This document shows, piece by piece, positions 50,813-63,060 of a DNA stretch of 64,000 nt; position 1 is the first letter of the stretch; each line of letters starts with the position of its first letter. Source of the DNA: Nocardioides perillae (lineage in GTDB: Bacteria; Actinomycetota; Actinomycetes; Propionibacteriales; Nocardioidaceae); the NCBI RefSeq assembly GCF_013409425.1, contig NZ_JACCAC010000001.1, positions 1,488,001-1,552,000 of the forward strand, given 5' to 3'. The position numbers and the translations under genes are program-made. The notes beneath the pieces were generated by a model. It did no database searches, had not been told where the DNA came from, and saw only the letters and a list, made by a program, of their open reading frames with translations.

Positions 50813-52738
50813 ATGACCACGCCGACCGGCCCGACCAGCGACACCGCGGAGGGCGGCCTCGACGAGCCGACCGAGCTCGAGCCAGCCCAGGGCTCGCTCG
50901 CGCTCGCCTCGCCCGAGGACACCGCCGGTCGCGCGGAGTGGGAGGCCGCGACGGCCGCGGTCCTGCGCAAGGCCCGGCGGCTCCGCGACGACGAGCCCGA
51001 CACCGCGGTGTGGGAGCGACTGACCCGCACGACCCTCGACGGCCTCGCGGTGGCACCCATCGGCACGCCCGAGCACGTCGTGGACCTGCCGCCCGTCGGC
51101 GCGCCGGGCGCCGCCCCCTTCACCCGCGGTCGGCTCCCCGGTCGCCCGGAGGGCGGCTGGGACGTGCGCACCGTGGTCGGCGGGCAGGACGCGGAGGCGC
51201 TGAACGAGCTGGCGCTGCTGGACCTCGAGAACGGCGCGACCTCGCTGTGGGTCGAGGTCGGCGGGCCCCTCGCGGCCGCCGACCTGCCGGCCCTCCTCGA
51301 CGGCGTGTTCCTCGACCTGGCCCCGGTGGTCCTCGAGGCGCCCGCCGACCCGCTCGGCGCCGCCCGGGCGCTCGTCGCCCACCTCGCCGACCTCGGCGTC
51401 ACCCCGGCCGAGGGCACCAACCTCGGCGTCGACCCCGTCGGGGTCGCCCTGCGGGGGGTCCGGTCGCCCGACTCCCCGCCCGACTCTCCGCCGGGCTCCC
51501 TCCCGAGCGCCGACGACGTGGCCCGGGTGGTCACCGAGGCCGCTGAGCTCGCCCGGTCCGCCGGCACCCTGGCGCTCGTCGTCGACGGCACCGCGCTGCA
51601 CGACCGCGGCGCCTCCGACGCCCAGGAGCTCGGCTACGTGCTCGCGCTGGGCGCGGCGTACCTCCGCGGGCTCACCGCGGCGGGGCTCGACGTCGACGAC
51701 GCCCTGGGGCTGCTGGAGTTCCGCCTCGCCGCGACCGACGAGCAGTTCCCCACGATCGCCAAGCTGCGCGCCGCGCGCCAGGCGTGGTCGCGCGTCGCCG
51801 AGCTCTCGGGTGCCTCGCCGGAGGCGGGCGGCATGCGCCAGCACGTCGTGACCTCGCGGCCGATGATGAGCCGCTACGACCCCTGGGTGAACATGCTGCG
51901 CACGACCGTCGCGGCGTTCGCGGCCGGCGTGGGCGGCGCCGACAGCCTCACCGTCGTCCCCTTCGACGAGCCGCTGGGCGTGCCCGAGGCGCTGGGCCGC
52001 CGCAACGCCCGCAACACCTCCTCGCTGCTGATCTGGGAGTCGCACCTGGCCGCCGTCGCCGACCCGGCCGGCGGCTCCTACGCCGTGGAGCGCCTCACCG
52101 CCGACCTCGCCGAGGCCGCGTGGGCCGAGCTCGGTCGCACCGAGGAGGCCGGCGGCGTGCTGGCGGCCCTGGGCGACGGCTCGCTGCTGGGCCGGGTGGC
52201 CGCGGTGGTCGAGCGGCGCGAGGCCGAGGTGGCCACGCGCACCCGCCCGCTCACCGGGCTCAGCGAGTTCCCGAACCTCCGCGAGGAGCTCCCCGCTCGC
52301 GCCCCGCACCCCACCCCGCGCACGGTGCGCCCCTACGGTGCGTCCTTCGAGGCGATGCGCGACGAGCCGGCCGCGCGCCCGGCCTTCCTCGCCACGCTCG
52401 GCTCGGTGGCCTCGCACACCGCACGGGCCACCTTCGCCAGCAACCTGCTGGCCGCCGGCGGCGTCGACGTCGCCGTGGCCGGCCCGACCGCCGACGTCGA
52501 CGAGCTGCTCGAGGCCTACGACGGCCAGCCGGTCGTCGTGCTCGCCGGCGCGGACACGACGTACGCCGCGTGGGGCGCCGACGCCGCCCGGGCGCTGCGC
52601 GAGGCCGGCGCGACCCGCGTCGTGCTGGCCGGCAAGCCGGGGGAGCGCACCGTCGACCCCGACCTGCTCGACGACTCCTGCGCGGTGGGCGTCGACGCCC
52701 TCGCGTTCCTCACCCGCACCCGGGAGGCCCTGGCATGA
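50813..52738 (+). CDS. mutA: Methylmalonyl-CoA mutase small (beta) subunit
   Basis: 641 residues. Non-catalytic partner of MutB in the actinobacterial heterodimeric mutase. The TIM-barrel part is recognisable ([108 protein letters not shown]), and the C-terminal domain has the B12-domain fold. It lacks the DxHxxG cobalamin motif, as small subunits do. It carries a Pro/Ser/Asp insert near residue 222. ATG overlaps nothing upstream; its stop overlaps mutB (ATGA). Confidence 0.95.
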   Translation: MTTPTGPTSDTAEGGLDEPTELEPAQGSLALASPEDTAGRAEWEAATAAVLRKARRLRDDEPDTAVWERLTRTTLDGLAVAPIGTPEHVVDLPPVGAPGAAPFTRGRLPGRPEGGWDVRTVVGGQDAEALNELALLDLENGATSLWVEVGGPLAAADLPALLDGVFLDLAPVVLEAPADPLGAARALVAHLADLGVTPAEGTNLGVDPVGVALRGVRSPDSPPDSPPGSLPSADDVARVVTEAAELARSAGTLALVVDGTALHDRGASDAQELGYVLALGAAYLRGLTAAGLDVDDALGLLEFRLAATDEQFPTIAKLRAARQAWSRVAELSGASPEAGGMRQHVVTSRPMMSRYDPWVNMLRTTVAAFAAGVGGADSLTVVPFDEPLGVPEALGRRNARNTSSLLIWESHLAAVADPAGGSYAVERLTADLAEAAWAELGRTEEAGGVLAALGDGSLLGRVAAVVERREAEVATRTRPLTGLSEFPNLREELPARAPHPTPRTVRPYGASFEAMRDEPAARPAFLATLGSVASHTARATFASNLLAAGGVDVAVAGPTADVDELLEAYDGQPVVVLAGADTTYAAWGADAARALREAGATRVVLAGKPGERTVDPDLLDDSCAVGVDALAFLTRTREALA

Positions 52739-54912
52739 GCACCGCGCGCGTCCCCGACTCCTTCGCCGGCCTGCCGCTGCGCGGCGACGCGGCCCCCGCC
52801 GGGCCGGCAGCGAGCGCCGGCGAGCCCTGGCTCTCGCCCGAGGGCATCCCGGTGCTGCCGGTCTACGGCCCGGAGCACGTCGAGGGCCTGGACGCACTCG
52901 ACACGTGGCCGGGACTCAGCCCGTTCCTGCGCGGGCCCTACCCGACGATGTACACCACCCAGCCCTGGACGGTGCGGCAGTACGCCGGCTTCTCGACCGC
53001 GGAGGAGTCCAACGCGTTCTACCGCCGCAACCTCGCGGCCGGGCAGAAGGGCCTGAGCGTCGCCTTCGACCTCGCGACGCACCGCGGCTACGACTCCGAC
53101 CACCCGCGGGTGCGCGGCGACGTCGGCATGGCGGGCGTCGCGATCGACTCCATCTACGACGCGCGCACGCTCTTCGAGGGCATCCCGCTCGACGAGATGT
53201 CTGTGTCGATGACGATGAACGGCGCGGTGCTGCCGGTCATGGCGCTCTACATCGCCGCGGCGGAGGAGCAGGGGGTGTCGCCGGAGAAGCTGGCCGGGAC
53301 CATCCAGAACGACATCCTCAAGGAGTTCATGGTCCGCAACACCTACATCTACCCGCCGCAGCCCTCGATGCGGATCATCTCCGACATCTTCGCCTTCACC
53401 GCCGAGAAGATGCCGCGCTTCAACTCCATCTCGATCTCGGGCTACCACATCCAGGAGGCCGGGGCGACCGCCGACCTCGAGCTGGCGTACACCCTGGCCG
53501 ACGGCGTCGAGTACATCCGCGCGGGCCTCGAGGCCGGCCTCGACATCGACCGCTTCGCGCCGCGGCTGTCGTTCTTCTGGGCGATCGGCACCAACTTCTT
53601 CATGGAGGTCGCCAAGATGCGGGCGGCCCGGGCGCTGTGGTCGCGGCTGGTGCGCCAGTTCGACCCGCAGAACCCCAAGTCGCTCTCGCTGCGCACGCAC
53701 TCGCAGACCTCCGGGTGGTCGCTCACCGCCCAGGACGTCTTCAACAACGTCCAGCGCACGTGCGTCGAGGCGATGGCCGCGACCCAGGGCCACACCCAGT
53801 CGCTGCACACCAACGCCCTCGACGAGGCCATCGCGCTCCCGACCGACTTCTCCGCGCGCATCGCCCGCAACACCCAGCTGCTGCTGCAGCAGGAGTCGCG
53901 CACCACCGAGGTCATCGACCCGTGGGCCGGCTCGTGGTACGTCGAGCGGCTCACCCACGACCTCGCCGAGCGGGCGTGGGCCCACATCCTCGAGGCCGAG
54001 CGCGCCGGCGGCATGGCGAAGGCCATCGAGGAGGGCATCCCGAAGATGCGCATCGAGGAGGCGGCCGCCCGCACGCAGGCCCGCATCGACTCCGGCGCGC
54101 AGAAGGTCATCGGCGTCAACACCTACCGGCTGCCGGCCGAGGACCAGCTCGACGTGCTCAAGGTGGACAACGACGACGTCTACCGCCAGCAGCTCGCCAA
54201 GCTCGAGCGGCTGCGCGCCGAGCGCGACGACGCCGAGGTGCAGCGCACGCTCGAGGCGCTCACCGCCTCCGCCGACCGGGGCGCGTCGCGCGGCTCGCTC
54301 GACGGCAACCTGCTGGCGCTGGCCGTCGACGCGGCCCGCGCCAAGGCCACCGTCGGCGAGATCTCCGAGGCCCTGGAGAAGGTCTACGGCCGGCACCAGG
54401 CCGTCATCCGTACGATCAGCGGCGTGTACCGCGAGGAGGCCGGGCAGGCCGGCGACAGCCGCACCCAGGCCGTGCTCGACGCCACCGCCCGCTTCGAGGA
54501 GGAGGAGGGCCGCCGCCCCCGCATCCTCGTCGCCAAGATGGGCCAGGACGGCCACGACCGCGGCCAGAAGGTCGTCGTCACCGCCTTCGCCGACCTCGGC
54601 TTCGACGTCGACGTGGGGCCGCTCTTCTCCACGCCCGAGGAGGTCGCGCAGCAGGCGGTCGACGCCGACGTGCACATCGTCGGCGTCTCCTCGCTCGCCG
54701 CGGGCCACCTCACGCTGGTGCCCGCGCTGCGCCAGGCGCTGGCCGAGCAGGGCCGCGAGGACATCATGGTCGTGGTGGGCGGCGTCATCCCGCCCGACGA
54801 CGTCCCGACGCTCCTCGACATGGGCGCCGCGGCGGTCTTCCCGCCCGGCACCGTGATCGCCGACTCCGCGCTCGACCTGCTCGAGAAGCTGTCGGCGCAG
54901 CTCGCCGGGTGA
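52735..54912 (+). CDS. mutB: Methylmalonyl-CoA mutase large (alpha) subunit
   Basis: 725 residues. Adenosylcobalamin-dependent isomerisation of (R)-methylmalonyl-CoA to succinyl-CoA. Barrel blocks [57 protein letters not shown] and the [16 protein letters not shown] block are intact. The B12 domain has DGHDRG at 605-610 with cobalt ligand His607, then [15 protein letters not shown] and [10 protein letters not shown]. Coupled to mutA and meaB by start-stop overlaps. Product enters the TCA cycle next to sucCD and sdh. Confidence 0.97.
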   Translation: MSTARVPDSFAGLPLRGDAAPAGPAASAGEPWLSPEGIPVLPVYGPEHVEGLDALDTWPGLSPFLRGPYPTMYTTQPWTVRQYAGFSTAEESNAFYRRNLAAGQKGLSVAFDLATHRGYDSDHPRVRGDVGMAGVAIDSIYDARTLFEGIPLDEMSVSMTMNGAVLPVMALYIAAAEEQGVSPEKLAGTIQNDILKEFMVRNTYIYPPQPSMRIISDIFAFTAEKMPRFNSISISGYHIQEAGATADLELAYTLADGVEYIRAGLEAGLDIDRFAPRLSFFWAIGTNFFMEVAKMRAARALWSRLVRQFDPQNPKSLSLRTHSQTSGWSLTAQDVFNNVQRTCVEAMAATQGHTQSLHTNALDEAIALPTDFSARIARNTQLLLQQESRTTEVIDPWAGSWYVERLTHDLAERAWAHILEAERAGGMAKAIEEGIPKMRIEEAAARTQARIDSGAQKVIGVNTYRLPAEDQLDVLKVDNDDVYRQQLAKLERLRAERDDAEVQRTLEALTASADRGASRGSLDGNLLALAVDAARAKATVGEISEALEKVYGRHQAVIRTISGVYREEAGQAGDSRTQAVLDATARFEEEEGRRPRILVAKMGQDGHDRGQKVVVTAFADLGFDVDVGPLFSTPEEVAQQAVDADVHIVGVSSLAAGHLTLVPALRQALAEQGREDIMVVVGGVIPPDDVPTLLDMGAAAVFPPGTVIADSALDLLEKLSAQLAG

Positions 54913-55922
54913 GCCCGCGCCGCGAGGTCGACGTCGACGCCCTCGTCGCGGGGGTGCGGGCGGGGCAGCGCGCGGCGGTCTCCCGCGCGATCACCCTGGT
55001 CGAGTCGGGTCGGGAGGACCACCGCGCCGCGGCGCGCGCGATGCTGGGCGCGCTGACGTCGGCGGCCTCCACCACCCGCAGCCCCGCGGTGCGGGTGGGG
55101 ATCTCGGGCGTGCCCGGCGTCGGCAAGTCCACCTTCATCGAGTCGCTCGGCACGACGCTGACCGGCGCCGGGCAGCGCGTCGGCGTGCTCGCCGTCGACC
55201 CGTCGTCGGTGCGCACCGGCGGCTCGGTGCTCGGCGACAAGACCCGCATGGGCCGCCTGGCGGTCGACCCGCGGGCCTTCGTGCGGCCCTCCCCGTCCGC
55301 CGGCACCCTCGGCGGCGTCGCCCGCGCGACCGCCCAGGCCATGCTGGTGCTCGAGGCCGCCGGCTTCGAGGTCGTGCTCGTCGAGACCGTCGGCGTGGGG
55401 CAGTCCGAGGTGACCGTGGCCGGCATGGTCGACACCTTCTGCTTCCTCACCCTCGCCCGCACCGGCGACCAGCTGCAGGGCATCAAGAAGGGCATCCTCG
55501 AGATCGCCGACGTCGTCGCCGTCAACAAGGCCGACGCCGAAGGTGGGGGCGGAGACCGCCAGGGCGAGGCGCGCGCCGCCGCCCGCGAGCTCGCCGGGGC
55601 GCTGCGCATGGTGCGGGGGCACGACGAGTGGGCGCCGCCGGTCGTCACCTGCTCCGGCCTCACCGGCACGGGTGTCGACGACGTCTGGTCGCGGGTGCTC
55701 GCGCACCGCGAGCACCTCGGCGACGACGGCCTGGCCCGCAAGCGCGCCGAGCAGCAGCTCGACTTCACCTGGGCGCTCGTGCGCGACGAGCTCGACCAGC
55801 GGCTGCGCCGCTCCGCCGGTGTGCGCGCCGTGCGCGAGGAGGTGCGCGCCGCCGTCCTCGCCGGCGAGGTCGCCGCGCCCGAGGCCGCCGACCGCATCCT
55901 CGCGGCGTACGACGGCGGCTGA
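54909..55922 (+). CDS. meaB: Methylmalonyl-CoA mutase-associated GTPase (G-protein chaperone)
   Basis: 337 residues of the MeaB/ArgK/MMAA family, which protects and reloads the mutase cofactor. Walker [10 protein letters not shown] at 67-75, [29 protein letters not shown] and the NKAD base-recognition motif ([10 protein letters not shown]) are present. C-terminal dimerisation helices follow. GTG overlaps the mutB stop (GTGA), as expected for a subunit acting on MutAB. Confidence 0.95.
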   Translation: MSPRREVDVDALVAGVRAGQRAAVSRAITLVESGREDHRAAARAMLGALTSAASTTRSPAVRVGISGVPGVGKSTFIESLGTTLTGAGQRVGVLAVDPSSVRTGGSVLGDKTRMGRLAVDPRAFVRPSPSAGTLGGVARATAQAMLVLEAAGFEVVLVETVGVGQSEVTVAGMVDTFCFLTLARTGDQLQGIKKGILEIADVVAVNKADAEGGGGDRQGEARAAARELAGALRMVRGHDEWAPPVVTCSGLTGTGVDDVWSRVLAHREHLGDDGLARKRAEQQLDFTWALVRDELDQRLRRSAGVRAVREEVRAAVLAGEVAAPEAADRILAAYDGG

Positions 55923-55943
55923 GGTCAGCAACCCCGCCCCGAC

Positions 55944-55949
55944 TAGGCT
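55944..55949 (+). promoter_or_regulatory. Leaderless -10 element (TAGGCT)
   Basis: TAGGCT followed by seven bases and ATG 55957; separates the amidohydrolase from the mutase operon. Confidence 0.5.
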
Positions 55950-55956
55950 GGGCGGG

Positions 55957-57162
55957 ATGCCCGCCCCTGCCAGCCCCGCCTCCGCCGTGCTCGACGCGGT
56001 CGTCGAGAAGCTCACCGACGACCTCGTCGACCTCCGGCGCGACCTGCACGCCCATCCCGAGCTGAGCTGGGCGGAGCACCGCACCACCGAGCGGGTCGCG
56101 GGACTGCTCGAGGGTGCGGGGTGGCGGGTGGAGCGGCTCCCCGGCAGCGGCGTGGTCGCCGACCTCGGCCCCGAGCCCGGCGCCGGCGGCACCGGGCGGG
56201 TGGCCCTGCGCGCCGACCTTGACGCGCTGCCCGTCGACGACCTGACCGGCGACCCCTGGGCCAGCACCGTGACGGGTGTCGCCCACGCCTGCGGTCACGA
56301 CGTGCACACCGCGGCGCTGGTCGGCGCCGGCCTCGCCCTGGCGGAGCTCGCGGCGGGCCACCAGCTGCCCGGCGCGGTGCGGCTGCTCTTCCAGCCGGCG
56401 GAGGAGGTCATGCCCGGCGGCGCGCTGCAGTTGCTCGACCGCGGCGCCCTCGACGACGTCGACCGGGTCTTCGGCCTGCACTGCGACCCCAGCCTCGACG
56501 TGGGGCAGGTGGGTCTGCGCGAGGGCCCGCTCACCGGCGCGGCCGACCAGCTCGAGATCCGGCTCCACGGCCCCGGTGGCCACACCTCGCGCCCGCACCT
56601 GACCGCCGACCTGACCTACGCGCTCGGCAAGCTCGTCACCGAGCTGCCCTCGATCCTCTCGCGCCGCCTCGACCCCCGCGCCGGCGCCAGCGTCGTGTGG
56701 GGGGCGGTGCAGGCGGGCTCGGCCCACAACGTCATCCCCTCGCGGGGCCGCCTCGCCGGCACCGTGCGGATGCTCGACGCGGTCGCCTGGGCCGACGCCG
56801 AGGCGCTCGTCTCGGCCCTCGTGCACCAGGTCGTGGCGCCCTACGGCGTCGAGGCCGAGGTGCGCTACCAGCGCGGCGTGCCGCCGGTGGTCAACGAGCA
56901 CACCTCGACGCAGCTGCTGGCCCGGGCCGTCGAGTCGGTGCTCGGCGAGGAGGGCCACGTCGCCACCCAGCAGAGCCTCGGCGGCGAGGACTTCGGGTGG
57001 TTCCTCGACCGGGTGCCCGGCGCGATGGGGCGGCTCGGCACCCGCACGCCGGGCGGTCCGACCTACGACCTGCACCAGGGCAACCTGCGCGTCGACGACC
57101 GCGCCACGACGATCGGCGCCCGCGTGCTCGCGGGCGCCGCCCTCGCGTCCCTGGGAGCCTGA
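55957..57162 (+). CDS. M20-family metal-dependent amidohydrolase
   Basis: 401 residues. LRRDLHAHPELSWAEHRTTERVAGLLEGAGW is the M20D N-terminus, VALRADLDALPVDDL and VAHACGHDVHTAALVGAGLAL (HxCGHD, metal ligands) the catalytic part, with FQPAEEVMPGGALQLL (Glu-Glu) and the dimerisation insert GPGGHTSRPH; a metal-binding Glu sits in GGEDFGWFL. Hydrolyses N-acyl amino acids or related amides; substrate not determinable. Convergent with the ABC importer operon (18-base gap). Confidence 0.9.
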   Translation: MPAPASPASAVLDAVVEKLTDDLVDLRRDLHAHPELSWAEHRTTERVAGLLEGAGWRVERLPGSGVVADLGPEPGAGGTGRVALRADLDALPVDDLTGDPWASTVTGVAHACGHDVHTAALVGAGLALAELAAGHQLPGAVRLLFQPAEEVMPGGALQLLDRGALDDVDRVFGLHCDPSLDVGQVGLREGPLTGAADQLEIRLHGPGGHTSRPHLTADLTYALGKLVTELPSILSRRLDPRAGASVVWGAVQAGSAHNVIPSRGRLAGTVRMLDAVAWADAEALVSALVHQVVAPYGVEAEVRYQRGVPPVVNEHTSTQLLARAVESVLGEEGHVATQQSLGGEDFGWFLDRVPGAMGRLGTRTPGGPTYDLHQGNLRVDDRATTIGARVLAGAALASLGA

Positions 57163-57180
57163 GCCCGCGCCGGGCCCCGG

Positions 57181-58475
57181 CTACTGCTTGACGTAGGGCA
57201 CGCCGTCGGCGGCGGGCGGGCGGGAGCGCCCGACGAGCCCGGCCACGGCGAAGATGGTCACGACGTAGGGCAGCATCAGCAGGAACTGGCTCGGCACCGG
57301 CGAGCCGACGGCCGACAGCACGCCCTGCAGGTTGCTGGCGAAGCCGAAGAGCAGCGCCGCGAGCGTGGCGCGCACCGGGTCCCAGGTGCCGAAGATGACG
57401 GCCGCGAGCGCGATGTAGCCGGCGCCGCCGGTCATCTCGCGGTTGAACTGCGGCACCGACACCAGCGTGTAGAACGCACCGCCCGCGCCGGCCATCGCGC
57501 CGGCGAGCAGCACCGCGCGGTAGCGGGTCGCGAGCACGTCGATGCCCACGGTGTCGGCGGCCTTCGGGTGCTCGCCGACCGCGCGCAGGCGCAGGCCCCA
57601 GCGGGTGCGGTAGAGCGCGAACGCCGTGGCCGCGACCAGGACGTACATCAGGTAGACGACCGGCGTCTGGCGGAAGAGCACGGGCCCGAGCAGCGGCAGG
57701 TCGCCGAGGAGCGGGATCGCCACCGCGTCGAAGCGGGGCGGGCTGTTGAGGCGGGCGGTGTCCTCGGCCAGCACCTGGGTGAACAGGAAGCTCGTCAGGC
57801 CGATGACCAGCACGTTGAGCACCACGCCGACGATGACCTGGTCGACGAGGTAGGTGATCGCGAAGACGGCGAGCACCGCGGCCACCAGCACGCCGGCGAC
57901 CATCGCGGCCACCAGGCCGGCCCAGGTCGACCCGGTCAGCGAGCCGACCAGGGCCGCGGCGAAGGCGCCCAGCAGCAGCTGGCCGTCGATGGCGATGTTG
58001 ACGACGCCGGCGCGCTCGCCGACCACGCCGCCGAGCGCACCGAAGACGAGCGGCACCGCCAGCGCCACGGCGCCACCGAGCAGGCCGACCAGCGGCACGG
58101 TGCCGCCCGCGGCCGCCCAGGTGAGGAAGGCGACGACGGCGACCAGGGAGAACGCCGCGACCACCGGCAGCGGGGTGCGTCGGCGGCGGGCGAGGAGCAG
58201 CCACGACGCCGCGCTCAGCACGGCCATCACCACGACCAGCACCCACGCGGTCGCCATCGACGGCACGGTGAGGTCCGGCAGCGTCGCGAGGTCGCCGCGC
58301 GCCCGCAGGCGGTACGTCGTGTCGCCCGGCTGGGCGGCCAGCACGAGCGCCAGCGCCAGGGCGGCGGTGACGGCCGTGAAGGCGGCAGGCGCCTTGCGGG
58401 ACACCAGCGCGACCCGGGAGCCGTCGTCGGTCGGGCCCGCGGGCTCCGCGGGCCGGGTGCCGAGCGAGGCGGTGG

Positions 58476-58479
<4 letters not shown>
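57181..58479 (-). CDS. BMP-type ABC importer, permease 2 (NupQ/YufQ-like)
   Basis: 432 residues with about ten helices plus an N-terminal extension. GVVGERAGVVNIAIDGQLLLGAFAAALVG, YRTRWGLRLRAVGEHPKAADTVGIDV and the end RYRAVLLAGAMAGAGGAFYTL are the BPD_transp_2 family blocks. Last gene of the importer operon; ATG overlaps the stop of permease 1. No cytidine deaminase or thymidine phosphorylase gene follows, unlike many nucleoside importer loci. Confidence 0.92.
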
Positions 58480-59701
<1,222 letters not shown>

Positions 59702-59705
<4 letters not shown>

Positions 59706-61216
59706 GCGGGCACTCCTTCGGGTCGCTCGCCGGTCATCATCAAGCCGATGACCTCGCGCGGGGTGTCGGCGGGGACGATGCCCACCACGCGGCCGCGGTA
59801 GAGCACCATGATGCGGTCGGCCAGGGCGGTGACCTCGTCGAGCTCGGTGGACACCACGAGCACCGGCACGCCGGAGTCGCGGGTCTCGACGATGCGCTGG
59901 TGGATGAACTCGATCGAGCCCACGTCGACGCCGCGGGTCGGCTGGGCGGCCACGAGCAGCCGCAGGTCGCGCGAGAGCTCGCGGGCCACGACGACCTTCT
60001 GCTGGTTGCCGCCCGACAGGGTGCCGACGGGGGCGTCCGCGCTGGGCGTGCGCACGTCGTACTCGGCGACCTTCTGCTGCGCGAACTCGTCGCGTCCGCG
60101 CAGGTCGAGGGCGCCCCGGCGCACGAAGGGAGCGCCCTGGCTGCGGTTGAGCATGAGGTTCTCGGCGACCGACATCGCGCCGACCAGGCCCTCGGCCTGA
60201 CGGTCCTCCGGGACCAGGCCGACGCCGGCGTCGAGGATCGCGCGCACCGAGCGGCCCACCAGGGGGCGTCCGTCGAGGGTGATCGTGCCCTGCACGTGGC
60301 GCTGCAGGCCGAGCAGCGCCTCGGTGAGCTCTGTCTGGCCGTTGCCCTGCACGCCGGCCACGGCGAGCACCTCGCCGGCGCGGATGGTGAACGAGACGCC
60401 GTCGAGGTGCACCTGGCCGGCGTCGTCGACGACGCGGAGGTCCTCGACGACGAGGGCCTCCTCGCCCAGCGTCGGCGGCTCCTTGTGCACGGTGAGCTCG
60501 ACCGGGCGCCCGACCATGAGGGAGGCGAGCTCGACGTTGGTGGCGCTCGGATCGGCCTCGCCGACGACCTTGCCGAGCCGGATGACGGTGATGCGGTCGG
60601 CGACCTCGCGCACCTCGCGCAGCTTGTGGGTGATGAAGACGATGGCCTTGCCGTCGGCCTTGAGCTCGCGCATCGTCGCCATGAGCTCGTCGGTCTCGCT
60701 CGGGGTGAGCACCGCGGTCGGCTCGTCGAAGACGAGGACCTGCGCGTCGCGCGAGAGCGCCTTGATGATCTCGACGCGCTGCTGCACGCCGACGGGGAGG
60801 TCCTCGACCACCGCGTCGGGGTCGACGTCGAAGCCGAAGCGGCCGGAGATCTCGCGCACCCGCTGGCGGGCGGCGGCCAGGTCGAGGCGGCCGCCGAGGC
60901 GGGTCTGCTCGTTGCCGAGGACGACGTTCTCGGCGACGGTGAAGACCGGCACCAGCATGAAGTGCTGGTGCACCATCCCGATCCCGGCCGCGATCGCGTC
61001 GCCGGGCCCGGAGAAGTGCTGCGGCTCCCCGTCGAGGAGGATCTCGCCCTCGTCGGCACGGTAGAGGCCGTAGAGCACGTTCATCAGCGTCGACTTGCCG
61101 GCGCCGTTCTCGCCGAGCAGGCAGTGCACCTCACCGGGGCGGACGGTCAAGGAGATGCGGTCGTTGGCGACGAGGGCGCCGAAGCGCTTGGTGATGCCGC
61201 GCAGGGCGAGTTCCAC
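59702..61216 (-). CDS. BMP-type ABC importer, double ATPase
   Basis: 504 residues, two ATPase domains in tandem as in sugar/nucleoside importers. Domain 1: Walker A GENGAGKST (35-43), signature LPVGVQQRVEI, Walker B VLVFDEPTAVLTP. Domain 2: modified P-loop GVQGNGQTELTEAL, signature LSGGNQQKVVVARELSRD, Walker B LLVAAQPTRGVDVGS with Gln at the catalytic position, the usual degenerate second domain. Powers uptake with the two permeases. Start GTG 61216 lies 134 bases after the binding-protein stop, with a long hairpin between. Confidence 0.95.
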
Positions 61217-61252
61217 GGGATCCGTCCTCGGTGGTGGGGGAGCCGGTCGTGC

Positions 61253-61292
61253 GACGTCCGGGGGGAGGCCGGTCGGCCTCCCCCCGGACGTC
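61253..61292 (-). terminator. Perfect 18-base intra-operon hairpin
   Basis: GACGTCCGGGGGGAGGCC (61253-61270) is fully complementary to 61275-61292, with a 4-base loop. It lies between the binding-protein gene and the ATPase gene. Such structures in ABC operons act as partial terminators or 3'-end protectors so that more binding protein than transporter is made; which applies here is inferred. Confidence 0.7.
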
Positions 61293-61349
61293 GGGGTGCT
61301 GCACCGCTGCCGAGCGCCGCGTCGCGGCGCGGCGGTCGGTGCGGGCGGG

Positions 61350-62462
61350 TCACTGTTGGAGGTAGGACTCCACCGTGATCGAGCCGTCGATGATGCCGGC
61401 GCGGATCTCGTCGAGCTCGGCCATCACCGTGTCGGAGACCTGGTCCTCGTAGTTGTGCAGCGGCGCGATGTCGACGCCGCCGTCCTCGAGGGTGCCGACG
61501 TAGGGCGCGAAGTCGATCTCGCCCTCCGCCGAGGCGGTCACGGCCTGGTAGGTCGAGTCCGACATGTTCTTCAGGATGGACGTGAGCACGACCTCCTGGG
61601 TGTTGGGGTCGGTCTCGAAGAGGTCGGCGTCGGTGCCGATGAGGGCCACGTCGCGCCCGGCGTCGGCGATCGCGGTGAGCGCGCCCTGGTAGATCGGGCC
61701 ACCGACCGGCAGGATCACGTCGACGTCCTGGTTGATGATCTGGCGGGCGGTCTCGGTCGCGGCCGGGTTGGCCTCGAAGCCGCCGGTGAACGAGCCGTTC
61801 TCGCCGTCCCAGCCGACGACCTGCACGTCGGCGCCCTTCTGCTCGTTGTAGTACTCGACGCCCTGGCGGAAGCCGTCCATGAAGATGGTCACGGTCGGGA
61901 ACGGCTCGCCGCCGTAGGTGCCGACCTTGCCGGTCTCGCTGGTGTCGGCCGCGAGGTAGCCGGCGAGGAACGCCGCCTCCGCGGTGTTGTAGAGCAGCGG
62001 CTTGATGTTCTCGACGTCGGGCTGGCCGTCGAAGGTCGCGCCGTCGTCGCCGCCGTCGGCCGCGTCGTCGATGAGGACGAAGTCGATCTCGGGGTTGGCG
62101 GTCGCCGCCTCCTTGGTCGCCGCGGCGAGCGCGAAGCCCACCGAGACGATGGTGGTGCAGCCCTCCGCGACGAGGCTCTCCATGTTGGGGCCATAGTCGT
62201 TGCCGCTGTTGGACTCGACCGCGGTCAGCTCGACGCCCTGCTCCTCCGCGGCGCGGGTCGCGCCCTCGAAGCCGAGCTGGTTGAAGGACTTGTCGTCGAA
62301 GCCGCCGGCGTCGGAGACGATGCACGGCTTGAAGTCGCTGTTGGCGGCCTCGCCGCTGCCGCTCGCGCCCGTCTCCTCGGGGGCCTCGCCGCAGCCGGCG
62401 AGAGCGGCGGCGGTCACGAGCAGGGTGAGGCCGGTGGCGGCTGCGCGCCTGGTCTTCTTCAC
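61350..62462 (-). CDS. BMP-family substrate-binding lipoprotein
   Basis: 370 residues. Signal peptide with lipobox LAGC (Cys24), Asp/Gly/Ser-rich linker, then the BMP (PnrA/Med-like) domain: CIVSDAGGFDDKSFNQLGFEGATRAAEEQGV, LVAEGCTTIVSVGFALAAATKEAA, EAAFLAGYLAA, VGTYGGEPFPTVTIFMDGFRQGVEYYNEQKGADV and QDVDVILPVGGPIYQGALTAI. BMP relatives bind purine nucleosides; here nucleoside or simple sugar is likely. GTG 62462 has a GGAGGGAA Shine-Dalgarno. First gene of the importer operon. Confidence 0.94.
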   Translation of the reverse strand: MKKTRRAAATGLTLLVTAAALAGCGEAPEETGASGSGEAANSDFKPCIVSDAGGFDDKSFNQLGFEGATRAAEEQGVELTAVESNSGNDYGPNMESLVAEGCTTIVSVGFALAAATKEAATANPEIDFVLIDDAADGGDDGATFDGQPDVENIKPLLYNTAEAAFLAGYLAADTSETGKVGTYGGEPFPTVTIFMDGFRQGVEYYNEQKGADVQVVGWDGENGSFTGGFEANPAATETARQIINQDVDVILPVGGPIYQGALTAIADAGRDVALIGTDADLFETDPNTQEVVLTSILKNMSDSTYQAVTASAEGEIDFAPYVGTLEDGGVDIAPLHNYEDQVSDTVMAELDEIRAGIIDGSITVESYLQQ

Positions 62463-62672
62463 AGGGTTCCCTCCATGGGTTCGCCCGACGGGCGTGTTTG
62501 TCGACCCCCGGATCCTCCACGGTGCCGCCCGCGGGCGCCAGCGTGGTGACGGAAGGGTTATCGGGTTGCGACCTTCGGGCGGCACCGGGGTGCCACCCCG
62601 GGACCGGAGGTGCGCTGCGGCACAGTGGGCCACGGCGGTTTGGTGCCGGTGCAGGAGGGGGAGGACGTCGTC

Positions 62673-63059
62673 GTGGTGGTGGGACTCGCGGACCCCGAGG
62701 AGCTCGACGCGCTCGCGCGCGACCTCGAGGCGCAGGCCGAGGAGGTGCGGGCGCGCTACCGCCTCTTCCGCACCCAGGTCACCGAGGTGCGCTGGCAGTC
62801 CGCCGGCGCCGCGGACTACCGCCGCCACTGCGAGGCCCTCGTGGCCGACCTGGAGCGCAACGCCGCCGAGCTGGAGGCGGCGGCCGGCGACCTGCGCGCC
62901 CACGCGCAGGCCGTGCGCGACCGCATCGCGTGGATGCACGAGATGGTCGACGACCTGCGCCGCCGCGCCGAGGAGGCCTGGGACGACGCCCAGGGTGCCT
63001 TCGCGTGGGGCAAGGACAAGGCCGACGACGCCTGGCGGACCGTGACGGGGTGGCTGTGA
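62673..63059 (+). CDS. WXG100-like helical protein
   Basis: 128 residues, almost all alpha-helical: a first helix (DPEELDALARDLEAQAEEVRARYRLFRTQVTEV), a turn with WQSAGAADYRRHCEALVADLERNAAEL in place of the WxG hairpin, and a second helix. This is the pattern of WXG100-like type VII secretion substrates or their toxin N-termini. GTG 62673 is preferred over GTG 62610 because GGAGGGGGAGGA (62654-62665) is well spaced only for the later one. The 210-base gap to the importer operon shows no clear feature. Family call is tentative. Confidence 0.6.
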   Translation: MVVGLADPEELDALARDLEAQAEEVRARYRLFRTQVTEVRWQSAGAADYRRHCEALVADLERNAAELEAAAGDLRAHAQAVRDRIAWMHEMVDDLRRRAEEAWDDAQGAFAWGKDKADDAWRTVTGWL

Positions 63060-63060
63060 G

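Noticed and set aside
50077..51591. Minus-strand frame of 504 codons across the mutA start
   Set aside because: Most of it is a shadow of mutA; only the part left of about 50700 shows glycosyltransferase-like sequence, treated as a pseudogene.
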